From the NCBI GenBank assembly GCA_022828595.1, contig JAKGHH010000002.1, forward strand, positions 45,850,222-45,914,221: a stretch of 64,000 bases of DNA, in the 5' to 3' direction. Below, one piece after another: positions 47,001 to 56,760 of this stretch. The stretch comes from Nelumbo lutea. Lineage: Eukaryota > Streptophyta > Magnoliopsida > Proteales > Nelumbonaceae. Positions within the stretch are counted from its first letter, which is position 1; the number at the start of each line of letters is the position of its first letter. The position numbers were made by a program, and so were the translations under genes. The notes beneath the pieces are model-generated. The model had not been told where the DNA came from and did no database searches. It worked only from the letters and a program-made list of their open reading frames with translations.

Positions 47001-49507
47001 ATAACTATGAAATTCCAAATTAACAAACAAGCTGGTTCAAAAAGCTAAAAGAAAAGGGATAATATATAAGAAAGCAAAGGACTATATGATGTCCTGATAT
47101 AGCCTGTATTATTCTTCACATTCTTCCCTCTAAAGTCTAGAGAGTCCATGCGTGCTAGCCAAAACAAGAAATGCAACTTTGACAGGAATGAGAGTGCACC
47201 AAAAAAGAGGCCAAAAGTCAGCTACACTACCAAGGTACTAAAGTATGGTTAAACTAAATTTCTCCTGTTATCCTTTTCCATGCTTGACCGGGTGTACCTT
47301 TCAATCACAGTAGAAGATACAAGTTCATTTCCCAGTCATTGGCCTTACAAGTTACAACTTACAAAGAGAGTCAATTCCTTACAACTTGACCAATGTATTA
47401 TCTCACAGAACTCCTTCACAAATGCCCTTTACTGGCCATGATGGTGAGCAACTTGAACAGGCACAACATAAGGGAACTGGTCCACACCACCTTCCAAAAC
47501 CATATGTAATTCCCTTTCCCTTTTTCGAAAACTACATATTTCTGGAGACCACAAAGAATCTTCCCTGTTCCTTTTGCACATCAAGGTACATTGGCTCCTT
47601 CCACTTTCCCACTGTCCCGCCCAAAATGCCTAGTACCATAATCAGCTTCGATCAACCTCTCCAGAACTACCCTTGCTTCTTTCCAAACCTCCAAAATTAC
47701 TTTCCTGTTGTATTAACTTTTTTATGTTAGATATTGCAAATCTTGCATTTATGGACTTCTGGGAATATTGCAACATTATGAATTTATGTCAAGGAACTTG
47801 CATTGAATTCTTGTTTGCACACACACAAAAAAAGTTATTTTATAGTCTTGAAAAGTCATCATCCCAGTGATCCCTTGGGAGGTGTAGACTGGATACAGAA
47901 CTAACCTATGTTTTTTTTTTTTTTTTTGACACAAAGTGGCTGCTCTCAAACTTCATTGTGTGTTCTCATGGTTGTCAGCCTGAGATTTTATCATTACCAA
48001 TATCCCAATTGTTTAATATAGTTTTGATCAATTAAATTGATAAACTAAATAAGGCTGCAACTCACACATCAAAATCCAATATCTAGTTTTAGCTTGTAAA
48101 ATTGTTAATATTATCATAATATAATGTGAATAAATGTAAGCAACAATCATATACATAATACCACATACAGAGACCAGGGTTCAGTTCAAAACCCATCTTT
48201 GCTCATAACCAATCTAATAACCAGCTGGTTAATTAGAAAATAGAAAAGCACAAACTTTAAATAAGTCATATAACTGCCTCTCAAACTCTAGGCCAAGGTT
48301 GTTCTCAGAAACCACGCACTGGAATTAACTTTAAACAGAGTTCTAGCATAGGTTGTAGGAATCACATACCTTCAGACTCTGTGTACCTGAAGAAATCCTG
48401 GACAGAGAATAGCTTCTTCTTGTCAGGATAGTCTTTAGATGATCTTCCTAACTGGGGGACAAGCTCAATCAGTTCTGCCAATGAAACAGTAGATAGTGTT
48501 GACCGCAACCGTTCAACATTAGATAATGGAATATTTAGCAGTCCATTTGCAATCTTCTGAGGTGAATTGCTCTCTGTTTCTTCCCTAGTCTCTGCAGAAG
48601 CATTGTCCTCACCATCTACCTTGACAGAAGAGGGTACTCCAACCAGGTTGGGAGGCACACCTCCTACCCTTGCAAACTTCAGATTTCCCAGAAAGCCATC
48701 AAAATCAGCTTTTCTTCCTTCCAATATACCTGCTATTGCCCCGAAATGATCGAATGGAGGAGAAGAATAGGATTTTATGTGATCGCAACTCTCGTGGAAG
48801 CTTTCTTGGATACCTTGATTGAGTTTCTGAATATTTTGAAATATAAAATCTAGAAGGAATTCCAAAGACAAATTTTCTCTTTCGTTGGATATCGAGCACT
48901 TGCTTTGAGACGGGGCTGCAAATTGTCCCCCAGTTTCATTTTGCTTCAGCTTAAATGAAACCTTTGACGACAACTTTGTGCATGAATCCGAGTATGCATT
49001 TTCTTGGATAAACTGTTTCTGTGTATGCTTCCTCCAAGCTTTGAATGGACCTGGAAACGCTTGGACGAAACTGTTAAGCAAATGAGACCAGGTCGCCGCA
49101 AAATGCAAGCAATTCAAACAAGAACAATCCTCTTTAACCAAGTCTTTCTCTTTAGGCCCTTTCTTCGGCGTCTCAATCTTACGGCCATTTCTTCCTGAAT
49201 GTAGGAAGAACGTTCCCAAGAACGTCTTAACAGGAATCCTTGTCGACAAGCTTTTCCTTTTCCCATCGAAAACCGTATTCTGAAACTGTTTCTTCTTTGG
49301 AGAGCCACTCTGAGTCCCATTGCTCTCGGCAGAAACATGCAATTGACGTAACGGTTCGAGATTATTAAGCCTAGTTTTCGGACCCGCCAAACACGACTCC
49401 AAATCTTTCGCGGTACGTCGAATACCGGATTCAAGTGGTGACAGAGCTTCTTTAATCGAGTTAAAGGAATTAAAGAAGGAATCTACAGGATCATTCCCAG
49501 ACACCAT
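33244..49507 (-). CDS. Mitochondrial carrier family protein with EF-hand, SAMTL-like (7 exons, 826 aa)
   Basis: A membrane carrier related to Arabidopsis At2g35800, annotated there as S-adenosylmethionine-transporter-like (SAMTL); I know of no proof of its substrate. Exons, in coding order: 48370-49507, 44348-44765, 42122-42266, 38341-38456, 38179-38257, 37677-37910 and 33244-33594. All junctions are GT-AG and keep frame. Residues 1-379 are a plant-specific extension ([20 protein letters not shown] to [11 protein letters not shown]). An EF-hand loop, [12 protein letters not shown], lies at about 388-399. The three carrier repeats keep their signatures HPIDTIK (to 567), IPCEVLK (to 656) and TPFDVMK (to 747). 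The C-terminus is KKLANSG. The start at 49507 was chosen because homologues begin MVSGND, although the frame is open 13 codons further up. The first signature is split from its continuation TRVQA by a 3.7-kb intron full of transposons. The gene appears intact. Confidence 0.93.
33624..33964. repeat. Tandem duplication, about 170-bp unit, in last intron
   Basis: Copies begin at 33624 and 33794 with gtactgctagataggaaata and end gagcaggcactttgtgcaaa. They differ by a few substitutions and a 2-base insertion. Confidence 0.9.
35500..35940 (-). pseudogene. LINE RNase H-like domain fragment
   Basis: The minus strand encodes a nearly full RNase H-like domain of a plant L1 [24 protein letters not shown], the Glu in SELLAAVYG, the Asp in LIIEGD, and [20 protein letters not shown]. 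In-frame stops interrupt it (near 35820 and 35630). It is in the same orientation as the host gene, inside its last intron. It is closely similar to the plus-strand fragment at 41.4 kb. Confidence 0.82.
36500..36670 (+). pseudogene. LINE zinc-binding domain (zf-RVT) fragment
   Basis: The plus strand reads [20 protein letters not shown] and then DHLFLHS, matching the zinc-binding domain found after reverse transcriptase in plant LINEs. One metal-ligand Cys of the usual HC pair has become Ser. It is antisense to the host gene. Confidence 0.65.
37677..37910 (-). CDS. SAMTL-like exon 6
   Basis: 78 codons, [20 protein letters not shown] (second carrier signature IPCEVLK) to [10 protein letters not shown]. 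The acceptor is tcatcag and the donor gtacta. Confidence 0.93.
38011..38040. repeat. (GA)15 microsatellite in a 268-bp intron
   Basis: Uninterrupted GA dinucleotides inside the intron between exons 5 and 6 (37911-38178). On the coding strand it is a CT tract. Confidence 0.95.
38179..38257 (-). CDS. SAMTL-like exon 5
   Basis: [20 protein letters not shown] and TLPDIQ. The acceptor is catggcag and the donor gtaact. The preceding intron is only 83 bp. Confidence 0.92.
38341..38456 (-). CDS. SAMTL-like exon 4
   Basis: [38 protein letters not shown]. The acceptor is ttttttcag and the donor gttagc. Confidence 0.93.
39888..40697. mobile_element. hAT-type MITE nested in LINE RT, with internal hairpin array
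   Basis: The terminal inverted repeats are catagttgtcacggc on the left and, complemented, catagttgtcaaggc on the right. The flanks aataccat (39880-39887) and agtaccat (40698-40705) are an 8-bp TSD with one mismatch. The LINE reading resumes across the insertion. Inside are a (TA)n run (39979-39998), an A-run of 22 (about 40206-40227) and five copies of a gaaacaggggctctgcccc-like motif. No transposase was found. Confidence 0.82.
40137..40438. repeat. Five dispersed copies of a GC hairpin motif
   Basis: Copies at 40137-40154, 40243-40262, 40276-40291 (shortened), 40353-40372 and 40419-40438 share gaaacaggggctctgccccc. The ggggctctgcccc core is self-complementary around a short loop. The surrounding sequence is T-rich, so the copies stand out strongly. 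Confidence 0.85.
41268..41911 (+). mobile_element. LINE 3' fragments with TSD
   Basis: A direct repeat aaatacctatctatagacaa / aaatacctatccaaagacaa (41247 and 41912) brackets the insert. The right end has a tail ttgctgattaaaaaaaa. Near 41340-41370 a second tail-like stretch (aaataaaagtttctgctaat, then a short A-run) suggests two overlapping LINE 3' ends. Confidence 0.72.
41407..41800 (+). pseudogene. LINE RNase H-like domain, near complete
   Basis: [20 protein letters not shown] begins the domain. The catalytic acids lie in NFNGDS, in [10 protein letters not shown] and in [10 protein letters not shown]. After a TAG at 41728 the frame continues [20 protein letters not shown]. It is antisense to the host gene. 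The start codon is probably an internal Met of a truncated ORF2. Confidence 0.82.
42122..42266 (-). CDS. SAMTL-like exon 3
   Basis: Completes an Arg codon, then [40 protein letters not shown] and MHPIDTIK with the first carrier signature. The acceptor is tgtacag and the donor gtattt. Confidence 0.93.
43100..43570 (-). pseudogene. LINE zf-RVT domain fragment (second copy)
   Basis: The minus strand reads [20 protein letters not shown] then [20 protein letters not shown], with CxxC and HxxxxHC ligands intact. This is the zinc-binding domain downstream of plant LINE RT. It lies in the intron between exons 2 and 3. Because another copy of this region is at 38.7 kb, at least two separate LINE insertions exist in the gene. 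Confidence 0.8.
44348..44765 (-). CDS. SAMTL-like exon 2 (EF-hand)
   Basis: [20 protein letters not shown], then [40 protein letters not shown] and [19 protein letters not shown]. The acceptor is cttacag and the donor gtaaga. Confidence 0.93.
45100..45870 (-). pseudogene. LINE reverse transcriptase N-terminal half, degraded
   Basis: The minus strand shows [11 protein letters not shown], then [20 protein letters not shown] and [12 protein letters not shown], then [13 protein letters not shown] (first RT Asp). These match the N-terminal RT region of plant L1 LINEs. Numerous stops and frame changes are present. It lies in the 3.6-kb intron between exons 1 and 2. Confidence 0.75.
45880..47730 (-). 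other. Possible 5' portion of the same LINE
   Basis: No clear domain was read. The position is 5' of the RT fragment on the minus strand, where ORF1 or the endonuclease would be. A minus-strand frame at 47386-47700 is weakly coding-like. The assignment is by position only. Confidence 0.25.
48370..49507 (-). CDS. SAMTL-like exon 1 (N-terminal extension)
   Basis: 379 codons from [20 protein letters not shown] to [10 protein letters not shown], plus one base. It includes a cysteine pair [20 protein letters not shown] at mid-exon. The donor is gtatgt at 48369. Confidence 0.93.
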
Positions 49508-50040
49508 CACGGAAAATAAGACTAGATTAAGAAGTTCTAGATTCAAACCTTGGGTGTGAAAGAAAAGTAAGTAAACGAACCAAGCGAAATTACATTGATT
49601 AACAAAAACAGATCATCATCCGAAAAAGAGCAGGATCAACGGAAGAAAGCATTAAAATCCTTGTTCTCCAATCAAACAAGAAAACCCTAGAAATTCAGAA
49701 TCGTGTCTTGGTCAGCGAGCGAACGAGATCTGCTGAAAGAAGCAGTAGAGCAGTCTGCTCCTGAAACTGCAAAATCTTAACAATACCAACTCAAAATCCG
49801 AAATAAACTCCATCAAGACGATCAATCTAATGGGTGGAAGTCCCATGTATCCTCCATTAGTATTCACGAAATTTTCAAGGCGGATTGCAGCTCGAAATCT
49901 CTGCAGAATACAGATGTCATGATTTTTTTTCTCCTTTCCTTTAACACGAATTTTAGAGATTTTAGTGGTTCACATGGGGAAAAATACCTGCGAATTTTAG
50001 AGGTGAATTTAGCGTTCAAGTTGTGTTTAGTTTGGCGGAG
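49508..50040 (-). promoter_or_regulatory. SAMTL-like 5' UTR, probable UTR intron
   Basis: On the minus strand a consensus donor cgcag|gtattttt lies at about 49989, and a pyrimidine-rich acceptor (cttttctttcacacccaag) ends near 49557, just before the start codon. A roughly 430-bp 5' UTR intron is therefore likely. The promoter would lie right of about 50040. Confidence 0.45.
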
Positions 50041-51078
50041 AGCGCAGAGGTAAATGAAATGGTTGATGAAAATTATGGCTAAAATGCAAGAGACGGTGTT
50101 TTTTTATTATTATGTTTTGTCTTTATTCGTTTCCTGTAAAATTTCCTTTCGGATCGTAACCTGTATTTTGGGGATATTCTCACTTTATTACCCGAACTTC
50201 AATGTATTAGTGCAAATGATTTTGGTGTAGATTCTAATTTATTTTTGTTTTAAATTTTATGTTATTTTGTTTAATCACACTATTAATCTAGTAAGATAAG
50301 ATCTGAATCAAAATGAAAGGCTTTTTACATTGCACCCCGTGCATTTGTACTAATGCAAATAAAATTGCGCTTTAATCAAACACAGTCTTAGTTTAGTTAA
50401 GAATATATAAATATCCTTTTGAGTCTCAAACATAATTTTGAAATGGCCAAAATAGTCATGTTTAAATCTCTTTTTATTACATTTGATCACCACTATTTAC
50501 TTTATGCCCTAACTAGAGAAGAGGGATTTAGATCACTGTCATTGTAATCATGACAGGTAATTCTTATTGCCGTCAAAGAAGACAATTAAAGTAAAATTGT
50601 CTCAAAATATTAAAATGGGTAATTTTGACATTTAAAAAAATTAAGTAGTACATGCCATTACGTGATACATATAACTAACAAAGTGATAAAGGTGGATGCT
50701 AAATTGATAGTTTTTGGATGTTTGGGTATAAGTGAGACTAGCCCCCTAAATACAAGGTATTAATCAACAATTTATCCTAAATTATACAACATCTCCCTTC
50801 CGAAAGCAAAATTCGTACGGATTGTCTCATATTTCTTCAAAATGCTTTTAACCTCTCTTATCATTTCACATGTTTCTTAAAAATGCCCATATGATAATAT
50901 TTCATCACTTGACTCTTAAGATGTTTCAAAAGCTCAAAACTACCTTTAATGTATATTTAAGCAATAAGTTAACATTTTCATTTGCAATAACAATGATAAC
51001 AATGGAGAATTTCATCAACATTTTAAGGGGGTTTATGACTTCTTACTTTTGTTACACTTGCTCTCCATGAGAGTTAAT
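50041..51078. other. Upstream intergenic sequence
   Basis: AT-rich, with no second gene recognised. It includes the probable promoter region of the carrier gene at its left end. Confidence 0.35.
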
Positions 51079-51081
51079 TTA

Positions 51082-51357
51082 GGGTCTATTTGATTTGCAG
51101 TCAGAATAAGAATCAAAATTCTCCCTACTCAGAATCAGAATGATTTGTTCCCATAGTCTGTTTGGTTCAAACATGAATGGGAATGAGAATTGGAATTAGT
51201 AGGAATGTGATTTAATTCCCAAGGGAGGGAGAGGGAATGACCATTCCAATAGGAATGGAAACAGGGATTCCAATTCAGTCCAACAAAAAGTTGGAATTGG
51301 AATAACTCATTCCAATTCCGACTCCAAACCCCTCATTTCTGCAAACCAAACGGGGCC
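51082..51357. mobile_element. Tourist-like (PIF/Harbinger) MITE, 276 bp
   Basis: Terminal inverted repeats gggtctatttgatttgcag and, complemented from the right end, ggccccgtttggtttgcag. The flanking trinucleotide tta is duplicated (51079-51081 and 51358-51360). The interior folds back with ggaatggaattcc-like repeats. Confidence 0.75.
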
Positions 51358-51360
51358 TTA

Positions 51361-52937
51361 GTATTTTGACGAAAGGGGAAAATATATGATATGAAAAGAG
51401 TTTTGACCAATCAAAACCCACCCATGAATTTTGATAAATAACACCTTATTTGCTACCATGTTTATAATTCTAATTTACGGTCAGTTGTTTCTCCAATAAC
51501 ATATCTTTTCCATATCATAGTCGAACCCTTCCTTAAGTTACATTTTTCAATTAATACATTACTCTAAAGTGTTTCCCTCTTTAAATGGCGCCATTTGACA
51601 TGCTTGTAAACTCTCTGGTTTACTAGAGACTTTGGGATTAGAAGTGCAAGTCAAGTTGCCCAATTTGAAGAAATTTCAATGCAATGCTCAAAAAAATTGC
51701 AATGTATTAGTGTGCATCGTATAATACATATGGGTTCTTGAATCCATCAACATGTTAAAGGAAATTTTATAAAAAGTCGTAAGTCAACCATATTATATAG
51801 AGCAGATTGAGCAATCAATAATCAGCATGTAAAAAAATGAATGCAACAGAAATGCAATTGCTCAAATGACACTCTTAGAGCAAGGTAAAATGAAGTTATA
51901 CAAATAGACATTTGAATAACTCCAATAAGTGATAAAATGAGAAAAAAAAAAGATTGAGATGGCTTGGTCAAGTTGGTCAGGTGTATAGAAAATCATCAAA
52001 TACACATTTTAGAAAATGTGATGAGATATATTGAAGAAGGTAGAAAACAGCAAAACATGACTAGTAAAGGTGTGACAAGACATAAAATGATAATGATACA
52101 AAATGTCTTTGTACACTTATAGATGACTAGTAAAGGTGTACTTGCATTTGCATGTGACAATATCTCTAAAACAAAATTATTTATAATTCAGGGACAGTTT
52201 TTGAATGATTACAAGTGTACAATTTTTGAATGATTACAAGTGGGCAGATTCTAGAGTGAAAGTAAAGGATATATATGCCCTTTTTAACATGGTATTGTTA
52301 AGGGGTAAAAAACATCCAATGAAATTTCCAAAAAGAAGAGACACTCACTATTTTATAAATAATATACATATAACTAGCTTTTTTTTGTGAAAACTGAAAT
52401 GGAAAATTTTGAGTTCCATTTATAAGGTCCTCTTAGCATACTCCTTAAACTGTTAACATGGTATTGTGATCCAAAGTTCTAACTTATATTTCAACCAAAT
52501 GGACCGTTAAATCAACAAATTAATATTGATTAGTTGGTTATTGGAATCAGGGAAGAAAACTTTATGCTCCATTTAGGAAAACATACAAATGCAAAAGTAT
52601 TTAATACAAGCACAAGCATGTTTGGTTCATAAAAATGCAAAGTTAGTTTAGTTTTGCACTAACAAATTCATAGCAAAACCTATGGTGTATCCATTGCACC
52701 GTCCAACAAAAGACATCTTTGGCTAAGTACACCTTACTACTATATGGGAAAGTACATTTTGTGAAAATGTAAACCAATGAAAAATATGCAAACTTTAATA
52801 TGATCGGTATTTAACATACAACCAATATTAGTAAAAGTACTTTAGTTGAATTGTAATTACATTCGTACTTTTACCAAACAATTTTTAGTTGCAATGGATA
52901 AATACAATTTCCAACATGTAGTTGTTAGTGATTCATT
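51361..52937. other. Unassigned intergenic sequence
   Basis: AT-rich non-coding DNA. No gene or repeat was recognised apart from a short direct repeat of atgactagtaaaggtgt near 52058 and 52122. Confidence 0.35.
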
Positions 52938-52950
52938 GAATAATTCATGG

Positions 52951-52997
52951 TACCCCCTCGGCTTGTGTAGCACATATTGCTTTATCAAAAAAGAAAT
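52951..52997 (+). mobile_element. 47-bp LINE 3' tail insertion
   Basis: taccccctcggcttgtgtag followed by cacatattgctttatcaaaaaag resembles the extreme 3' end of plant LINEs. The flanks gaataattcatgg (52938) and gaattattaatgg (52998) match at 11 of 13 bases, as a TSD would. Confidence 0.45.
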
Positions 52998-53014
52998 GAA
53001 TTATTAATGGTGGT

Positions 53015-53640
53015 TGATGTGGGTTAGCTTTTGCCAACCCACTAACGCCTGCTAATGTCAACGACAATAGGAAGGAGTTCTATTGCCTCCTTACGGAGCC
53101 AATTACATAATTATCTCGCGTATCGTCAGGGCCTTCAGTCTAATCTCGTACGGCTCTCATCTGAGGCATTCATCTTCACCTACCACTAGATCTCCCCAAA
53201 TTAATGCTAGGTAGATAATGTAGGCACAAGAAGTAAATGAGTGTGTAATGTTGGAGTTACTCCGTTCTAGCCCCTTTTAAGGGGCAGTTACCTCTTATAT
53301 ATACTTGAGCATGCTGGTGGTAGGTGAAGATGAATGCCTCGGATGAGAGCCGTACGAGGTCAGACTACAGGCCTTGGTGGTACGCTAGATAGTTATGTGA
53401 TTGGCTCCGTAAGGAGGCAGCAGGGCTCCCTCCTATTATCGCTGACATTAGCAGGCGTTAGTGAGCTAGGCCTCCCAGTCCTATGTGGTTGGCTCCATAC
53501 GGAGGGCTAGGAGGCCCAACCCACTAACACTTGCTAATGTCAATGATAGTAGGAAGGAGCCATGCTACCTCCATACGGAGCCAACCACATAACTATCTGG
53601 CGTACCACCAAGGCCTACAGCCTGACCTCGTACGGCTCCT
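53015..53640. repeat. Palindromic cluster of gypsy LTR pieces
   Basis: Three pieces of the 55.8-kb LTR lie here: forward (53015-about 53190, starting tgatgtgggttagct), reverse (about 53203-53500), and forward again (about 53512-53640). The first two form an inverted repeat with arms at about 53040-53188 and 53315-53464. The third joins the sequence leading into the antisense ORF region but lacks the LTR 3' part. Confidence 0.82.
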
Positions 53641-53938
53641 CCCTCGGCATGTTAGTAGTGAGCCTCTTCCTTCCCCCCTCGGGCCCTTTAGTGGGCCTTT
53701 TTAGTGCCTCTTCCCCGATGGTGGGCTTCTTCAGTGCCTCCACCATCCTCTTCGGTGCCACCACTGAATGCTTCCCCTTGGTGGGTACTTGCTAATCTTC
53801 CCCCCTTCACCGAGGCAGGGGCAGCTTCATCGTCGGGCCTCTTCGGCGTCTGTCCCCCGACCTGCTTCGCCCGGGCCTTCGCTAACAAGCATTCCTTGGC
53901 GTCCATTGGCACTTCTGCTAAACAACAAAGGAAAGCAG

Positions 53939-54962
53939 TTAGCACATTAGCGAAAAAGAAAAGAACGTGGAAGACACACTAACCATAGAATCTCTCTTAC
54001 AGAGGGGGGCTGGGCTAATCTTAGCGAAGACTAGGAGGACCTCCTCCTCCACCAACGGTTTCGCCAGGAATGTCCCCATCACAAGAAAGTGAGCTACTGT
54101 TACAGCCTCTTCGTCTTGGAGCGGTGGGGGACATCTCTCGACGATGACGCATGCCTCCCCCCAGTCGGACCTAAAGCGCCAACCCTCGGGGCAGGAGACG
54201 TAGAAGAATTTATCCTTCCAACCATGAATGGACAAGGAGTTGTGCACTAGCTTTCCTCTCCTCGGGTGGAAGTAGTATATGTTGGCCTCAGAAGCATTCT
54301 TCCTCGGCACGAACATGGCACGAAATAGTCTCAACATCAGCTCCACGACTTTGAGCCAAGCCCACACCATCATCGCCACAATGGTTTGGAGGGTGTTGGG
54401 TATACGAGTTGGCTGATAGTGATGTTGTACCACTCCAGCAGCTTGAAGATCAAGGTAGGGAGGGAAAACTTAAGGCCAAACTCTAAAAAATGCTAGTAGA
54501 TACAGATTTCCCCCTCCTCGGGGGTCCACGGCCTATCGCCCACGTCGGGGACCCTCAGGTTGTAAGACAGGGGCATATAGAACCTCTTCGCCAAGGATTT
54601 GACCTGGCACATGTCCAAGGAGCTGTCAAACTCCAAATGTAGGACACCAACATCAACCACCCTTCGGGCAACACTCCCTCCTACTGGTCCGGTGACGAGT
54701 TCCATGGCATCACCCTCGGAGAGAGGAGATCCCTCGGGCTCCCTCGATGATGCCGAGATAGCGCTTTCATGGGGAGAGTCATTTCCCTGGTGACGGCCCT
54801 CGGCACCCCCGAGGTTAACCTCTCCCTTAAAACGGCCACCTCCCATCGATGGGGGACTACTAAAGAACCTAGAGAAGACAAGGGAGAAGGGGTTGCAGGA
54901 GAACTTCCTTCCGAGATGTTCGGGAGTTCATGGCACTCGAGACTAGAGTTTGAAAACGACAT
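53939..54962 (-). pseudogene. Antisense extra ORF of a Tat-like Ty3/gypsy element, broken
   Basis: Relative to the LTR at 55812 this coding lies on the opposite strand. It starts MSFSNSSLECHELPNISEGS at 54962. It shows LEFGLKFSLPTLIFKLLEWY, QTIVAMMVWAWLKVVELMLR and FHPRRGKLVHNSLSIHGWKD then KFFYVSCPEGWRF, the style of the 'putative gypsy-type transposon' (Transposase_28) family. Frame changes near 54820 and 54395 and a stop at about 54493 break it. Such antisense ORFs between pol and the 3' LTR are known in Tat-lineage elements. Its role is unknown. The family assignment is from memory of the motif style. Confidence 0.6.
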
Positions 54963-55800
54963 GTTAAGATTACCTAAAAGAGGGTGGAATGTCCCAAAGA
55001 AGGGAAGAAGTAAAAAAGTTTTGGAGACTTGAGAGTTGGGGAGTTGTGTTAACTTGAGAGCAAGGGCGTCTAAGTTCAAATGGAGAAGAAAATCATTGTC
55101 AGCGCCCCCATTTAAAGGAAAATGAGTGGCTTGGATTTCTCTAAATCCAATGGTTAAAACCAATCCACTCCCACCATCCAACTATGATGTGCCACCTAGT
55201 GCAGGCCCTCAGAAGACAAAACGATGCCCAAAGCAACGGTTCAGATCGATGCAGATCCAATGGATGTGGAAGCCCCCTAGTGCAGGCCCTCAGAAGATGA
55301 AACGACGCCCAAAGCAATGGTTCAGATCGACGCATATCCAATGGACACAGGAGCCCCTCGTTCCTGCGAACCAATCTCACCGTACCTTCTAGCGCATGCC
55401 CTCGGAAGGCGAAACGACGCCGGGTGGACCGCGAATATCGCCCGTGGCAACCCGCCGAACAAATGAAAGGCCTTGTCATCACAGATCGTCGGGCGAACCA
55501 TTCAACCCGACAAACACAAGACTCCTGGGACAGTCATCCCCCGCACGATAGCCCCGTTAGTGTGACCTGCTCGTGCTGGGTACGGGACACCCTCGCCAAG
55601 CCAAGGCATCCGCATCGCTTGCACTTCCGAACCGAAGAGTGCCAGCCGGAACAAAGAAGACGTCGCCACTGCATGACATCCCTCTACTAACGAATCTGAA
55701 TGCATAACGACCACTACTCCTAATGACCAAAGTCGAAGCCTCACTTCGATTACCACCCTCATTATAGGCAAAAACCGAGGCCTCACCTCGATCTCGGGAG
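54963..55800. other. Gypsy 3' untranslated internal region
   Basis: GC-richer than the rest of the window, between the antisense ORF and the polypurine tract. It contains repeats: gcaggccctcagaaga-type units at 55201, 55281 and, diverged, 55391, with a period of about 80-110 bases and the shared motif cccaaagcaa. Confidence 0.55.
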
Positions 55801-55811
55801 TGGGGGGAAAG
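55801..55811 (+). promoter_or_regulatory. Gypsy polypurine tract
   Basis: tggggggaaag immediately precedes the LTR start tgatgtggg and fixes the element's orientation as plus. Confidence 0.75.
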
Positions 55812-56460
55812 TGATGTGGGTTAGCTTGGCCCAACCCACTAATGCTTGCTAATGTCAACGGCAGTAGGAGGGAGCCCCTGCCTCCGTACGGAGCCAACCT
55901 CATAACTATCTGGCGTACCGCTAGGGCCTGCAGCCTAACATCGCGTGACTCTCATCCGAGGTGTTAATCTTCACCTACCACTAGCATGTTCAAGTATAAA
56001 TAAGAGGTAATTGCCCCTTAAAAGGGGCTGGGACAAAGTAACTCCAACATCACTCACACATTTACTTCCTGAGCCTACATTGTTTACCTAACATTAATTC
56101 AGGGAGATCTGGTGCATCCGATGACTCTCTCCAAGAGCACTTTTGCACTCTCCCCTGCTTTACACCTCATACTAACTTGAGCGTCGGAGCCTCTGCCTTG
56201 GGTATCCACCCCAAGGTCTCTGGCACTCCCTATCTTGCAACATCTCAGGTCACCAGGGACCTCACCTCGACTTGCAGCCCTCGGCTACCATAGTCCTCAA
56301 AAGGAGTACTTTACCTCGGTTTTCTGTCATTGGCTTCGGTCAACCTCTTTGGAGACCCCAAGGTCCTCGGCTAAGACTCAAAACTTGAAGAATAAATTTA
56401 CCTTATTGCTCTTGGCCAACCGGCACGGCAACAGTGGTGATATCTTATTTTTCAAATTGG
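55812..56460 (+). repeat. Gypsy 3' LTR (right edge uncertain)
   Basis: Starts tgatgtgggttagcttggcc. A TATA-type promoter (gtataaataagagg, near 55994) and a U5-like ttgagcgtcggagcc (near 56175) follow in the order expected of a plus-strand LTR. A perfect palindrome ctccgtacggag lies near 55886. The right boundary is obscured by a tandem duplication. Confidence 0.65.
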
Positions 56461-56760
56461 TAGCTCATTACAGCCAACAACATCTTGTATCACTGATCAG
56501 GAAGTTCGCTAATGATCATACTAACTCTACCATAGTCCTCAAAAGGAGTACTTTACCTCGGTTTTCTGTCATTGGCTTCGGTCAACCTCTTTGGAGACCC
56601 CAAGGTCCTCGGCTAAGACTCAAAACTTGAAGAATAAATTTACCTTATTGCTCTTGGCCAACCGGCACGGCAACAGTGGTGATATCTTATTTTTCAACAG
56701 TGGTGATATCTTATTTTTCACTGATCAGGAAGTTCGCTAATGATCATACTAACTCTAGCA
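56285..56760. repeat. 242-bp tandem duplication with internal deletion
   Basis: ctaccatagtcctcaaaagg begins at 56285 and again at 56527. Copy 2 lacks about 40 bases (attggtagctcattacagcc onward) and instead repeats acagtggtgatatcttattt once more, before both copies end with ctgatcaggaagttcgctaa. Confidence 0.88.

Noticed and set aside
48362..49546. A start 13 codons upstream in carrier exon 1, and an extra residue at its end
   Set aside because: Homologues start at MVSGND. The upstream residues lie in the presumed 5' UTR exon, and the terminal residue is intron read-through past the gtatgt donor.
53562..55690. Numerous plus-strand frames in the GC-rich gypsy region
   Set aside because: They are opposite-strand shadows of the minus-strand extra ORF and of GC-rich untranslated sequence.
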